Of a DNA stretch of 64,000 bases, positions 23,801 through 36,579 are shown piece by piece (the first letter of the stretch is position 1; each line of letters begins with the position of its first letter). The notes beneath the pieces are model-generated. The model saw only the letters and a program-made list of their open reading frames with translations, did no database searches and was not told the origin of the DNA. Source of the stretch: Rhipicephalus microplus (taxonomy: Eukaryota > Arthropoda > Arachnida > Ixodida > Ixodidae); NCBI RefSeq assembly GCF_043290135.1, contig NC_134701.1:68148002-68212001 (forward strand), given 5' to 3'. A program made the position numbers and the translations under genes.

Positions 23801-26800
23801 CCGACTGCCTAAAGAAAGTCAGACCAATATGGGCGGGCCCGAACATAAGAACCGCAGGGGGTCAATTGGTGACGCCGACGGGCAAGTGTACCACTCGAAA
23901 TAATATCGGTAGTTCAGATTTCGTTGCTACTTTCCTAATTTTATCGGAGTGCTGCAAAAACCTGATTTTGGGCATGGACTTCCTGCGTGAATACGGCGCC
24001 GTTATCAACATTCCTGAGAGATCGGTTACATTTTGGATGGCCCCGGTCAAGTTTCGGATGGGCCCTGTACAAACCAGCAACGTAAACCTTTGCTTGCCTT
24101 TGACGACAACGTGACCAGCCCACCGCGGTCGAGTGCTCTCGTAGTTGTGACATGTGACACGTCGAGCAATTCTGAAAACACGCCGAGCAAATTTCAACAT
24201 TGCTATTCAGCCATAGTTTATCTATCGCAAGAGGCGTTGTGAGCATAAAATGCGGACACACGCTCGTCCTTGTTGCGAACTTCAGCTCCGAACGCTGACA
24301 TCTGACGAGGGGTGTGGCAGTCGCGTACATAGAAGAGCTCGCCGAGATGACAGACTGCCTAACTCTTGAGAAAGATAATTCAGCTTATCTACCCCCCGTA
24401 CCTCAATCTAATGATATTGTCCCAAATTTGCTACTGGCGCAGAAGCAAACTATCCTGCAGCTTATTAACCAGTTCGAAGATTGTTTCTCTTCAATATCCA
24501 GGGTTCATCGAACGCCACTGACGACGCATCGAATTATAACGGACGACATGACCAGACCCATCAGGAAAAACCCGTACCGGGTAGTTCCGCGGGAACATGA
24601 AGCCATCAAAAAACATGTGTGACAGATGCTTGAAAATGACGTTATTCAGCCGTCGAGAAGCCCTTGGGCTTCGGCGGTTGTATTAGTGAAGAAAAAAGAC
24701 GGCACTTTACGTTTTTGCGTGGATTACCGCAAGCCAAATCAGGTGACAAAAAAGACGTCTACCCACTTCCGCGTATCGACGATTGACTCGACCGACTACG
24801 GCATGAGCGTTATTTCCCGTCCATAGATCTAAGGAGTTGGTATTGGCAGATAGAAGTCAATGAAAGAGACCGGGAGAAAACAGCTTTCGTAACACCTGCT
24901 GGCCTTTTTAAATTTAAGGTACTTCCATTTGGATTGTGCTCAGCACCGGCAACGTTTCAGCGGCTAATGGACACCGTACTATCAGGCCTCAAGTGGCAGA
25001 CGTGCTTAATGTATTTAGATGACGTCATCGTATTTTCTGCCACATTCGACGAACACGTCAGGCAACTGTACTCAGTATTTCAAGCTATCCGTTCCGCCGG
25101 ACTAACACTTAAGCCAGAAAAATAACACTTCGGCTTCGAAGAGCTTCTGTTCCTGGGGAATGGTGTCAGCAGTGAAGGTGTGCGGCCTGACCCTGAAAAA
25201 ATAACTGCCGTTACGAATTTCGCAGCGCCAACTGACAAAAAGGCAGTCAGACGGTTTTTAGAAATGTGTGCGTACTACCGACGCTTCATTGAGAACTTCT
25301 CGCGCATTGCCTCACCGTTGACCCGCCTTACCAGAGAAGACGTCGCATTCGTATGGAATGAAGGACAGCAAAAATCATTCGACGAGCTGAGGCAACACCT
25401 TCAGAAGCCACCAGTCCTCGCAGACTCTGATGATGATGCCCCGACAACAGTGCACACCGACGCTAGCAATGTCGGCTTAGAAGCTGTACTCGTGCAGTGG
25501 CAGGATAACGCTGAACGAGTAATTGCTTACGCGAGCAGAACTCTTTCACGTGCGGAAGAAAATTATTGCACTACGAAAAAACTGTGCCTTGCGGTAGTGT
25601 GGGCCGTTAAGAAATTCCGCCCATATCTGTATGGTCATCCTTTTAATGTTGTCAGCGACCATCACTCCCTCTGCTGGCTGACAAATTTAAAAGACCCTTT
25701 AAGACGGTTGGCGCGCTGGAGCCTGAAGCTTCAATAATTTGACATGACGGTGGTGTACAGATCGGGGAAGCGACATTCAGACGCCGATTGCTTTTCTCGT
25801 GCGCCATACGAATCTGCAACGGCAAAATATGACAATACAGCCTTTGACGGAGTTGTAAACACGGCTACTGTCGCACAACTGCAACGAGACGACCCGAAAG
25901 TAGAACCCGTATTTCGTTTTTTGGAGGGTCACACTTCAGCTGTACCAAGTATGTGTTCGAGAGGGATTTCGTCATTTTGCTTGCGCGACGACGTTCTGTA
26001 TAAGATGAACTTCACGGCACATGGAAGCGACTACTTAATAGTCGTGCCAACATCTCTAAGGAGTGAAGTATTACAGGCATGCCACGATGAACCAACATCC
26101 GACCACTTGGGTTACACGCGTACGCTGTGCAGAGTGAGGTAGAAATACTACTGGCCAAGTGTTACGGTGACTGTTCAACACTATCTTCGAACCTGCCTTG
26201 ATTGCCAGCGCAGAAAAGACCCATCCGTCAAACCAGCAGGCCTCCTCCATCCTATTGATGTGCCTGTTACTCCATTCGCTCAAGTAGGAACGGATCTTTT
26301 CAGCCCATTTCCCACCTCATCGGCAGGTCGCAGATGGATTATAGTAGCCACCGACTACCTCACCCGTTACGCCGAAACTACGGCTCTGCAGAGGGGCACG
26401 GAGAGTGAAGCAGACCAATTTTTTTGTGGAGAATGTGGTGCTGAGGCATGGTGCTCCGTCAGCGGTAATAACTGACAGGGGAACTGCATTCGCAGCCGAA
26501 CTGTTACAGATGGTTTTAAGACTTAGTGGCACACCCCACCGTTAAACAACGGCGTATCATCCGCAAGCGAATGGTCTTACGGAGCATCTGCACACATGGT
26601 CTGCATGTACGTCGATGTGGAGCATAAAAACTGGGACGAGATCTTGCCGTATGTCACGTTTGCCTATAACACGGCTCATCAAGAAACAACAAGAACAGCG
26701 CCATTCCGCCTTCTTCCCGGTCGTTAAGTGAGTACTATGCTGGATTCTATACTGCCGCCTAAGTGCGAAAACGTCGAGCCGGATGCTGATTATATCACCC

Positions 26801-29800
26801 AGCTTGCCGAAGAAGCCCGACAACTTGCACGCGTACGTATTAGTCGCCAGCAGGTCTTTGATTCAAGATGGTACAACCTTCGACACCGACTAGCCTCATA
26901 CGAGCCAGGAGAGAAAGTTTGAATATGGACTCTTATTCGGCGCCGTGGCCTCTCAGAAAAGCTCTTAAGATGGTACTTCAGGCCCTATAAAGTTCTAAGA
27001 CGTCTCAGTGACTGTGCACTCCTTAAGGCGTCGAAGGTGTGTTACAGAAGTTGTGCACGTTGTTCGAATGAAACCTTATTTCTCCGAATGAACTCACGCG
27101 TTTCCAACGTGTACAAACCACTTTATTTATTTAGGAGAATACTGCCAGTCTGAATGCCAGACTTTGGGCAGGGGTGGGCGGTACAATGAACACAAATGCA
27201 GGAAGTACAAAAAAAATATTGAACAGATTATACAGTGGTACAAAAAAAAGGAACGCGTTGATTCACATAGAAAGGAAACTGGAAATGCAGTCCACAATTG
27301 CCGTGCCATACAAGGCTATACTGAAAACTGCACGAAAGTAGTGCTCAGCAGGTTTTGCTGTGTGGAAAAAAAAAAAAAAAAAAAGTTCAAGTACAAGAAT
27401 AGTCAGCAACAATTCAAAAAGTACATCCGGGCATGTTAGTTACAAGCGTGGCAAATTGTAAGGCAAATATTTTGTCTAAAATGGGCACAAGAACAAAGGC
27501 ACTGTAAAGGAAGTGGGAGTGTAGCTATCAGAAAGATGGGGCAGGTAACGCACGGAGAAATGATTTCAGATCGACACTTTCCAGAGCCTCTGGTGGCAAT
27601 TTGTTCCACTCGTTGATTGCGCGGGGAAAAAAGGAGTACCGATATATGTTAGTATGACAGAGAAGCTCATCAATTCTTTTAGGGTGGGAGGAGCGCGTTT
27701 CGCGGCGCAAAATTGGTTTAATGTAATTGGTTTTCCGAATTGCTAGCTTGTCATTATATATGAGGTAGAACAACTTCATTCTTTCATGGTAACGTCTCCA
27801 TTGCAAAGTTTTCAGCTTAGCGCTTTCCAAAAGAGCTGATGGAGATGTGTCGTGTCGGTAGGCATTAAACACGAACCGTACAGATTTTCGCTGTATTGAT
27901 TCAAGTTTATCAATGTTAGCTTGTGTGTGGGGGTCCCATACAGGCGACGCGTATTCAAGTAATGGTATTACGTACGTTTTATATGCGAGTAGCTTAGTCT
28001 CGCGGGTTGCTTTAGCTAGCGTCCTTCGTAAATAACCTAGTTTTCTCAAAGCCTTTTTTTCAATGTAAGCTATGTGATCGTTCCACCTTAAATCAGATGT
28101 GATTACAAGGCCAAGGTACGTATATTGCGAAACGAATGATAAGGAGTGATTGCCTAGGTTGTATCGGAATTTTAAAGGATCTTTTTTGAGGGTTATGGTC
28201 ATCGCAACAGTTTTTTTGGGGTTTATGTTCATTTGCCATTTCGTACACCAGTCTTGAATTTTAGATAAAGAATCGTTTAAAAGAAGCTGGTCGCTAGGAT
28301 CATTCACTTCTTGATAAAGCACGCAGTCATCTGCGAAAAGCCTTATCTTAACTGGTATATCGCGGACAATGTCATTTATAAAAACCAAAAAGAAAAGAGG
28401 CCCCAGGACGGATCCCTGAGGTATGCCGGATTGAACTGGCGCGGATGGCGAGTTGGTTCCACCAACTGTGACGCACTGGTACCTGCAGCTCAAGTATGCT
28501 TCGATCCAGGCTAATAAAGAGTCATTTTTCAGAATCGCCTTGAATTTGATTAGAAGCTTACGGTGTGACACGCGGTCAAACGCTTTCTCAAAGTCTAGAA
28601 ATAATATATCAATTTGGCTTTGTTTGTCCAGACCAGAGGCAAGGTCATGTACCATTTCGAGTAGCTGCGTAACCGTCGATAAGCCGCGTCGGAAGCCATG
28701 CTGGCGACTGTCTATTATGTTGTTGCTTTCGATAAACGCGGAAAGGTGCTTGAATATTATGTGTTCCAGAACTTTAACACATGCGCATAACAACGATATT
28801 GGTCTGTACGCGGAAGGTATGTACTGGTTTGCCTTTTTTGGTATGGGAGTTATTTTGGCGTAACGCCAGTCATGAGGAAGTTCTGCTCGAGAAAGAGATT
28901 TCCGAAAGATTAGGTTTAGGTACTTAGAACACCATTCTGCGTAGCGCACCAGAAAAGCATTAGGTATGTTGTCGATCCCACTAGATTTCTTATCATCTAA
29001 CTTGAGCAGAAGGGAAAATACGCCCTCTTCATCTATTTCTATATTGTCAATCGGTGGCAAATCACCAAACAAAAGAAATTCAGGTTCCGTGCCATTATCA
29101 TCAGTGAAAACTGAACAGAAGTATTCATTGAGTATGCGCGCTGTTTCTGAGCTGTTAGTCACCGCATTGCCGTCTAAGACAAGAGTAGGTGCCGATTTTT
29201 TATTTGGTGACAGATACCTCCAAAATTTCGCCGGGGACGAAGAAATAAACTTTTTTAGTTGCACGTTTTGATAATGAGCTTTAGCGTCAGCAATACAGTT
29301 TTTAAGCTGCAATCTCAGTGCGCAAACCAAGTTGCTTGTGGACGCTTCGTTGCGCCGTTTCAGTTTTTGTTTTACTTTTTTAAGTCTTCGTCCCAAGCGT
29401 ACTATCTCTTTGGTTATCCAGGGGTTAGTGTTCCGTACTATTTTACGCTTACGTGGTACAAATTCGTCAATGCACTTTGTCACAAGGTTTTTGAAAAAGT
29501 TCCACAGGTGATTAACCGAGTGCTTATCCGACTCGTAGAGGGATACAAAGTGTGCGAAAGAGCTGTCTAGTACGTCAAGTACGTCAACATCACTTGCACG
29601 TGCAAACACAGGAACAAAAGTTTCTCGCTTTGTCACCTTGTGGATACAGCTTAATTGCATATCCAGGCATACAATTTTGTGGTCCGATATACCCTCTAAG
29701 ATTCGGATAGTTGGATTTCGCTGTAATACCCTGTGGTTGACCAAGAATAGATCCAAGACTGATTGTTTGGTACCTTGGACTCGAGTAGGTGCATGAACAA

Positions 29801-32800
29801 GTTGTGTTAAATCATGAAACAACACAAGATCAAGAATATGTTCAGCCTCATTTGAAAGCGCATAGGGAAAGTCATTGTCCCAGGCAACGTGGGGAACGTT
29901 AAAGTCTCCAACAAGCATTAGATTACTGGAGTGATTTCTATAAGGCAATAAAAAGTTATTAAGCCTTTCGTAGAAAGATATGTCTGAACTAGGGGGCCTA
30001 TAGAAACCGCCAATTATCAATGCACATTCTTTCAAGATAACCTTCACGACAACACATTCGATTCCTATGATGTCGGGCAGTCTCAACAACTCCAGCGAGT
30101 CCTTGAATATAATCGCAACTCCGCCACCACGCGTATCTCTATCGTTTCGAAGGATGCAGTAACCCGAGGGTGTAATTTCGTAATCACCAATGTCGCTGTT
30201 AAGCCATGTTTCTGTGATTACTATAATTTCTGGATTGTGCGCGATGACTATGCTTTCCAAATCGGTTGTTTTATTTACGATGCTGCGAGCATTAATGTTT
30301 AGGCAAGTAAAACTTTCTGTGTGACTGTGTGGTCACGCATCTTTTTGCCTTGCCCTAGATCGGCGTTTTGAAACTGATACTCTAGTCATTTGTTCGTCGT
30401 CCCATTCAAATAGCTCATCATCAATTCTAATTTTATCGTGCACGAGTCTGACTTTCCTTCCCGATTTGCGTAGGTCAGCCGTGCTATCCCAGAGCTGTTT
30501 TCTTATTTGCCTAGTGGCAGCGGAGAAGTCTTCAGACACTGACATGCGCTTTCCTTTTAGCTTAAAACAGTTTTGTAGAACGGTTATTTTTTCACGATGG
30601 TCGAACAATTTCAGTATCACAGGGCGAGGTTTATTTGGTTGGCGACGCCCCATTCTGTGTAATCTTTCTACTGAGTGTACTTCTACTCCCAAAGTATCTT
30701 TAAAAAGCTCAGTAACGACCTTCTCGCTTAGGACAACGGTTGATTCATTCTCGCTTTCCGGAATACCAAATACCACAAGGTTGTTGCGTCTGCTTCGGTC
30801 TTCTAAATCCACAAGCCTTTTTTCAAGGCACTGCACAGTTTTTTCGATTTTGTCAACTTTTTGCAGCTTGGATTCAATGGCGTTTAGCCTTTCTTGTATA
30901 AGTTTCTGACCATCAAGTAATTGTTTGAGAAGTTCCGCGGTACTAGGTCCGGGATTGAGCTCTACGTCTCCGCACAACATTAGCAAAGACCGTACAAGAT
31001 CCCATGTATTCACAAAAAAAGCATGTAGACAGCTTGGGCACGTCAGCTGTATAAAACAACGATTGCTTGTTTTAACTGAGGAGTAATCGACACCAACCTG
31101 TACAAAGAACAGGAATGGGTTTGACATGACGCCGTTCCGATGCCAGCCGACGTGCCCACTGCGCGGGTGTTGCTGCAGCCGTCCTTTTATAGCCATAGTC
31201 GATGCAGTCGAGGCGCCATCATGCGGTGTAGAAAGATTCAGCACGTGCGGTTCTTGGTCATGGGTAAGCTGCTGATACGGGAGCGTGATGGCATTTATCT
31301 TCGTCTGCGTAGTCGATGCGCTGGCCGCCGTAGACACCACAGGCAGGAATACCTGTACAAAGAACAGGAATGGGTTTGACATGACGCCGTTCCGATGCCA
31401 GCCGACGTGCCCACTGCGCGGGTGTTGCTGCAGCCGTCCTTTTATAGCCATAGTCGATGCAGTCGAGGCGCCATCATGCGGTGTAGAAAGATTCAGCACG
31501 TGCGGTTCTTGGTCATGGGTAAGCTGCTGATACGGGAGCGTGATGGCATTTATCTTCGTCTGCGTAGTCGATGCGCTGGCCGCCGTAGACACCACAGGCA
31601 GGAATACCTGTACAAAGAACAGGAATGGGTTTGACATGACGCCGTTCCGATGATCTTTGATCATAAAGCGTCGGGACGATGCTTTCTTGAATGGGAGGCT
31701 AATGTCACGGCCGGCTAAAGGCCGGGAAAGAAGAGACAGAGGACGACGAAGTGATGAGCGTGGACAGCACCCACGGTTGCTCCGAGGAAGACCACGTTGA
31801 AGCGGCTGCTCTTTTGTTCTGTTAATACATACCTTGTTTTTCCTGGTCGCACCGTTGTCCTGTATCCTGTCAGTTTCACGTCGCTACAATATATGTGGAA
31901 CCTAGCAATGAATATAGTAAAAACATGATGTTCACTGTACCCAATTAATAAGGAGATATTTTATCTGATATTTGAATTGCGTTACTTACAGGTTAAAATT
32001 TAATTGTTCACACAAATTATTTAGAAGCTGTGGGGCACGATATGCAATTAGGGCTCTATAATACTGAGTCCTGGTAGCAGGAACATGAATTATTTACCTA
32101 CGGAGCGAGTATTTGAGTGAGTGCGCCTTCCTGTGCCCTAATAGTGTGGAATTTATTTTCATAATATAAAGTAATAGCTTATATTCATACACCTCTGCTG
32201 CTTTGACTATGCCATGTTTTATAAATAGTGGACTGCTAGACATCTCCCTTGGGTTGCCATAATATTCTTCGAATAGATAGAGGACTTTTTTCTGTAAGAG
32301 TTCTAGTTTATTTCAATTATTCTGAATTGTAGTTACCCATACAAGCATACTATCATTGAATCGCGAATAAAACAAGCGTACTATATCTTTTTTTTTTGGC
32401 CAAATTGGTATAAGTGAACGTATATCAAATATACACCCAACAGTCTGGCTTAGAATGGATGCAAGACTATCATTATGTGTATTCTAGGACACATTTTCTC
32501 GGAACCACACTCCGAGAAATTTTTGCGATTTATTTGCTTCAACTTCTGATTCTTGAAAAAGATAATATTGTCGTCCTCGTAGGGCTTGTTGATAGGATGA
32601 AATACGATGTGCTTACGTTTACATATATTAAGCATGAGCTTATTTTGATGAATCATTTTTCTAACTTGAGTAAGTAATCATTTACTTCAGCTTCAAGGTG
32701 CATGAGTATTCTACCTGTAAAAGTATGTTAGTGTTGTCAGCGTGAATAATTAATTTTGGATATCGTAAAATGTCACACAGATCAATTTTATAAGTTCTAA

Positions 32801-35800
32801 ATGGTAATGCCTCAAGCATTGAACCCTGCGGTACACCATTTATTATATTTTTCATTGCAGAAACAATGTTACCCACATTTACATATTGTTTTCTTTTGGC
32901 AAGATAACTTTCTAATCTTTTAGCTGCCACGCCCGTTACACCGTAATCATGCAACTTGGATATTAGAATATCATGTTTGACTGTGTTGAAGTCTTTCTTC
33001 AAATCAATGAAAAAACCCAAGGCGTACGTTCTCTTTTCCATGTTTTTTTAATATCTCCTCTTTCGTATCAAGCAGCGCCGACTCTGTAGACTTGCCATTT
33101 TCAAACCCATAATGTGATTTATTGATTATCAGGTGCTTAGTGAAAAAGCATTCAAGTCTGATGTGTATTATTCCTTCAAAAACTTCTCAGAGTGCCGGTA
33201 GAACCGATATCGGGCGGTTTCGATAATACATTTTTGGCACCCTCTTTATGAATAGGACAGAGCGTTCTGAAGGAAAAATGCCAGTTGCTAACATAGTGTT
33301 CATTATGTGTGAAAGACGGTGTGTTGTTAGTGGCGCTACAAAATTTATCGGGCTGGCTGCCATTTCGTCAACACCTGCAGCAACATTGCCACGTATTCGA
33401 CAAATAAATTTTTCTACTTCACAAGGTGTGACCGAAGTAAGGAATAGGGAGTGTGATTGACGCTTTCCATCTGCTATAGGCGGATCTGTTGCACCACAAG
33501 ATGAGTCTGTGTAGTCACTAGCATGATGATGTCCATAACATTTCTTGCAGCATCGTCCTGTAAAAAGCTTTTAGCTTGCAGCCATCATGTGCCTACGACG
33601 CGTTCGCAAAGGAAAGGCGTGACACTTCCATTTATATTATGTGGTAAAGCGTAGGAATTGCCAAATTTATTTGGACATTGTCAAAGTAATTCATGATGTG
33701 CTCGGAACTCTCTACAGCAACAAAATTAGAAATGTGTGCAAATGGGTACGATGGGAGTACTTCTAACTATCCGCTAGCTGACCGGCACCAAAGCTCCCTT
33801 CCCACCAAAAACCGTCGCAGGTGCGAGGTCCCGTGCTTTGCGCTCGCTTTCTTTCATGATTTATTGCGCAAGAGAATAAACCTCTCTGGGGCGAATTTGT
33901 CCTCTTGGCGGATGTCATAGGAAGTGCGAGCTGCACTCTCTGGCTGTCACTGTCCTCAGTATCAATGGTTCATTCGGTTAAAACGGAGGACACCAAAGTT
34001 GCAAATAGGCGCGTAAGAGCTGCCTACTAAAAGCACCACCAGGGAGGTGTATAGCATTTAAACGACCGCAGCTGACTTCCTTCAGGGTGCTCCACTGATA
34101 TAATGCATCGTAGCCACTTGTATATTCGAAATCATGGTTTCAGGGAGTTTATGTTCTTCGACAAATTCATCTTGCGCGTCAGAGTGTTTTTAACGAAAAA
34201 CGTGGCATAATTATTCCCCTAACGTCTCGTAAATTATATTTTGTGAGGATCCATGCATAGTCGTGTAGACAAAACCATAATTTTCCCGATTCATAATTCA
34301 TACGAGGTCCACAAATGAATTCCACAGACATGTTTTTTCTTGTTATTTACCCATCACTAAAAAAGCTGACCGAGGCACGCCTATGTACCTACACAACTGG
34401 CCTCTTCTCTGTAATAGAAGGTTAGGTGTGACGGTCCTAAAGAAGTGAAAGGGCGTGTGCGTGCAGCGTACGTGGGTGCACTAATAATGGTTGTGACTTA
34501 CAAAAGTATTCATGCAAATAGCTGCGTTGAGCTGATCTTTGAGTGTGACGGTGTCTCAGTTCTCGCGGATTAAAACTTGCAGGTCAGCGGGGCTGAGCAG
34601 CTGACACGGCGGGAGCTATTCTCACGCATTCAACGCCAGTGAAGTGAAAGGCATGTTGTCTCAGCGGGTGACCGCGTTTGCGTTCACTTGAGCAACACTA
34701 TAGACAACGTGGCTGCTATGTACGGCTGCATATTTGCGGGTGCCTGCTTGGTTCTGGCGAAGACATCCCTGAGAGAAGGTTAGTTTCTCAAAACCATCAA
34801 ATACACTAAAACTGTAACCACAACTCATACTTCATAAAAAAAATCTACGCAACTCCCGAAAAAGAATCATCATGAGTGGGCAAAGCACTGGATATTGTAT
34901 CGGTGAGTAACTGTACTTCATCTGAGCGTTGTTCTATACAATGTATATTGAGTGGAATAAAAATTAGTAATTGCATTTAATTGAGTGACAGAAGGAATGA
35001 ACGTATGAATGAACTTTTTTTAAAGTACGCCAGTTTCCTGCGGGTGAGACAGGGGCGTAGTGGGATTAAGCCCTCTTCCATTTGTACCACCCTCAATGAT
35101 GAAATGTTTTTTAGGGGTGAAGCTCCTTATGGCGTGGCTTATGCGTCCCTCGTAGTACGTAACCACCAGTGGCACATACCCGAAATAGGTATAACATTTG
35201 ACCTCCAAGGTGGTGCCGGTGAGAGATTTCTTCTGTGCGTTGTTTAACAATAAAATATAGTGCTCAATGTGCATGCCAATGGCTGCTAATGGAGAATGAG
35301 AGACAAGAGCATTCGGCTTTTAGTCAACGCGCACGCTGCGATCCCCATAAGCAGCCATTGGCATGTACATTCAGCACTATCGGACAAGAAAGGGCTGCTA
35401 CATTATACTCGCTGGGTGTAACCTCCTTAGTTTTAGAAAGGTTTAGCGAGCGTTGAGCCGCAGGGCCATGAATACAATGAACAAGTATATACCATGAATG
35501 AATTCGAGGTGGTTAAAGGGGGGAAGCAGATACTAAGCGCAAGCCGTAAGAAAGTAAAAGCTGAATCCTCCTGTCTCTCATTTCACATTAGCAGCCACTG
35601 GCATGTACATTAGCAGCCACTGGCATGCACATTAGCAGCCACTGGCATGTACAACGCGTTCGATGCTCTAACCATCGCATCGAACGCGTTGTTCGAAGGT
35701 CGTAGGTTCGATTCCTGCTCACGGCTGGTTATTTTTTCATCCACTTTTCTTTCTTCTTGTTTACATTTCGTTAGTTCTAATAACTTCCCCTGTACATTCC

Positions 35801-36294
35801 TTGGCATTACTGTCTGTTAGATCTCATTATTATTGTGTCAAAATACGGAAAAACGAGCCCTTAGGTATACACTTTTTTCCCTTATTTCATTTAACGAGGG
35901 TCTCGTACTGGCATACTTGGTGTCATTAGGTTGTATAAGAGGGACTAATAATCAGCTGCCCGCTCGTAATAAGTTCACGTGCTACGTGACGCCAAATATG
36001 CGCATAAAGAGTGGTTCACACTCGTCGCTTGGCTTATAGATGGCGCTGACTGTCACTCCTACTTCTAAATTCAAATATAACCCCCCCCCCCCCCAAAAAA
36101 AAGTAAATGGAGGGAAGGCCGCTGTGGTAGCTCAGTGGTTAGAGCATCGAACGCGTTGTTCGAAGGTCGTAGGTTCGATTCCTGCTCACGGCTGGTTATT
36201 TTTTCATCCACTTTTCTTTCTTCTTATTTACATTCCATTGGTTCTAATAACTTCCCCTGTACATTCCTTGGAATTACTGTCTGTTAGATCTCAT

Positions 36295-36332
<38 letters not shown>

Positions 36333-36334
36333 AC

Positions 36335-36381
<47 letters not shown>

Positions 36382-36547
36382 GGGCATTTAGTATACCAAT
36401 CCTCTTCATCTGTACATTATCATCATTATCATGTGTTGCTCATGCATCCTCATCGTTGTCACGTAGCATCATCATCTTGGTCCGATCATCTCAGCTGTCG
36501 GCTGCCGGTTCTTCGGGCCTAATAAAGGTCTTCCAAACCAAGACTCC

Positions 36548-36579
<32 letters not shown>

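Larger units (their letters stand above)
27122..31652 (-). mobile_element. CR1-like LINE, nearly full length, intact ORFs
   Basis: The - strand has 5' repeats (two identical 255-bp units plus a stub, 31096-31652), ORF1 (30333-31127 or longer), ORF2 (open from 30332 down to 27528) and a 3' UTR ending in TAAATAAATAAAG at about 27122. APE endonuclease and RT are both uninterrupted. It lies inside the gypsy between integrase and the 3' LTR. A target-site duplication was not found, so the borders are good to within perhaps 20 bp. The surrounding gypsy is heavily decayed while this LINE is open throughout, so it arrived much later and could still be active. Confidence 0.92.
21657..31888 (+). mobile_element. 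Ty3/gypsy retrotransposon, both LTRs, with nested SINE and LINE
   Basis: LTRs at 21657-21836 and 31703-31888 start TG and end ACA and are clearly homologous. ATAT is present on both outer sides (21653-21656 and 31889-31892), a 4-bp duplication as expected for gypsy integration. Inside are gag with zinc knuckle, protease, RT, RNase H and integrase, all + strand and broken by many stops. A SINE lies in gag (22547-22790) and a CR1-like LINE in the region after integrase (27122-31652). A purine-rich AATGGGAGG lies just before the 3' LTR. By eye the two LTRs differ at roughly one site in ten, so this is an old insertion. Confidence 0.93.

Noticed and set aside
30466..30909. + strand ORFs across the intact LINE (30466-30909, 28453-28863)
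   Set aside because: They are antisense shadows of ORF1 and ORF2.
34638..34661. The shared tract in exon 2 starts near a GT and is followed by TCTCAG, so it could be a mini-intron
   Set aside because: At about 24 bp it is far too short to be spliced, and removing it puts the downstream GDRV block out of frame with a new stop.
36118..36192. Possible genuine tRNA gene
   Set aside because: The same head is joined to a repeated body at 35678-35828, and the anticodon arm is abnormal; it is a SINE.
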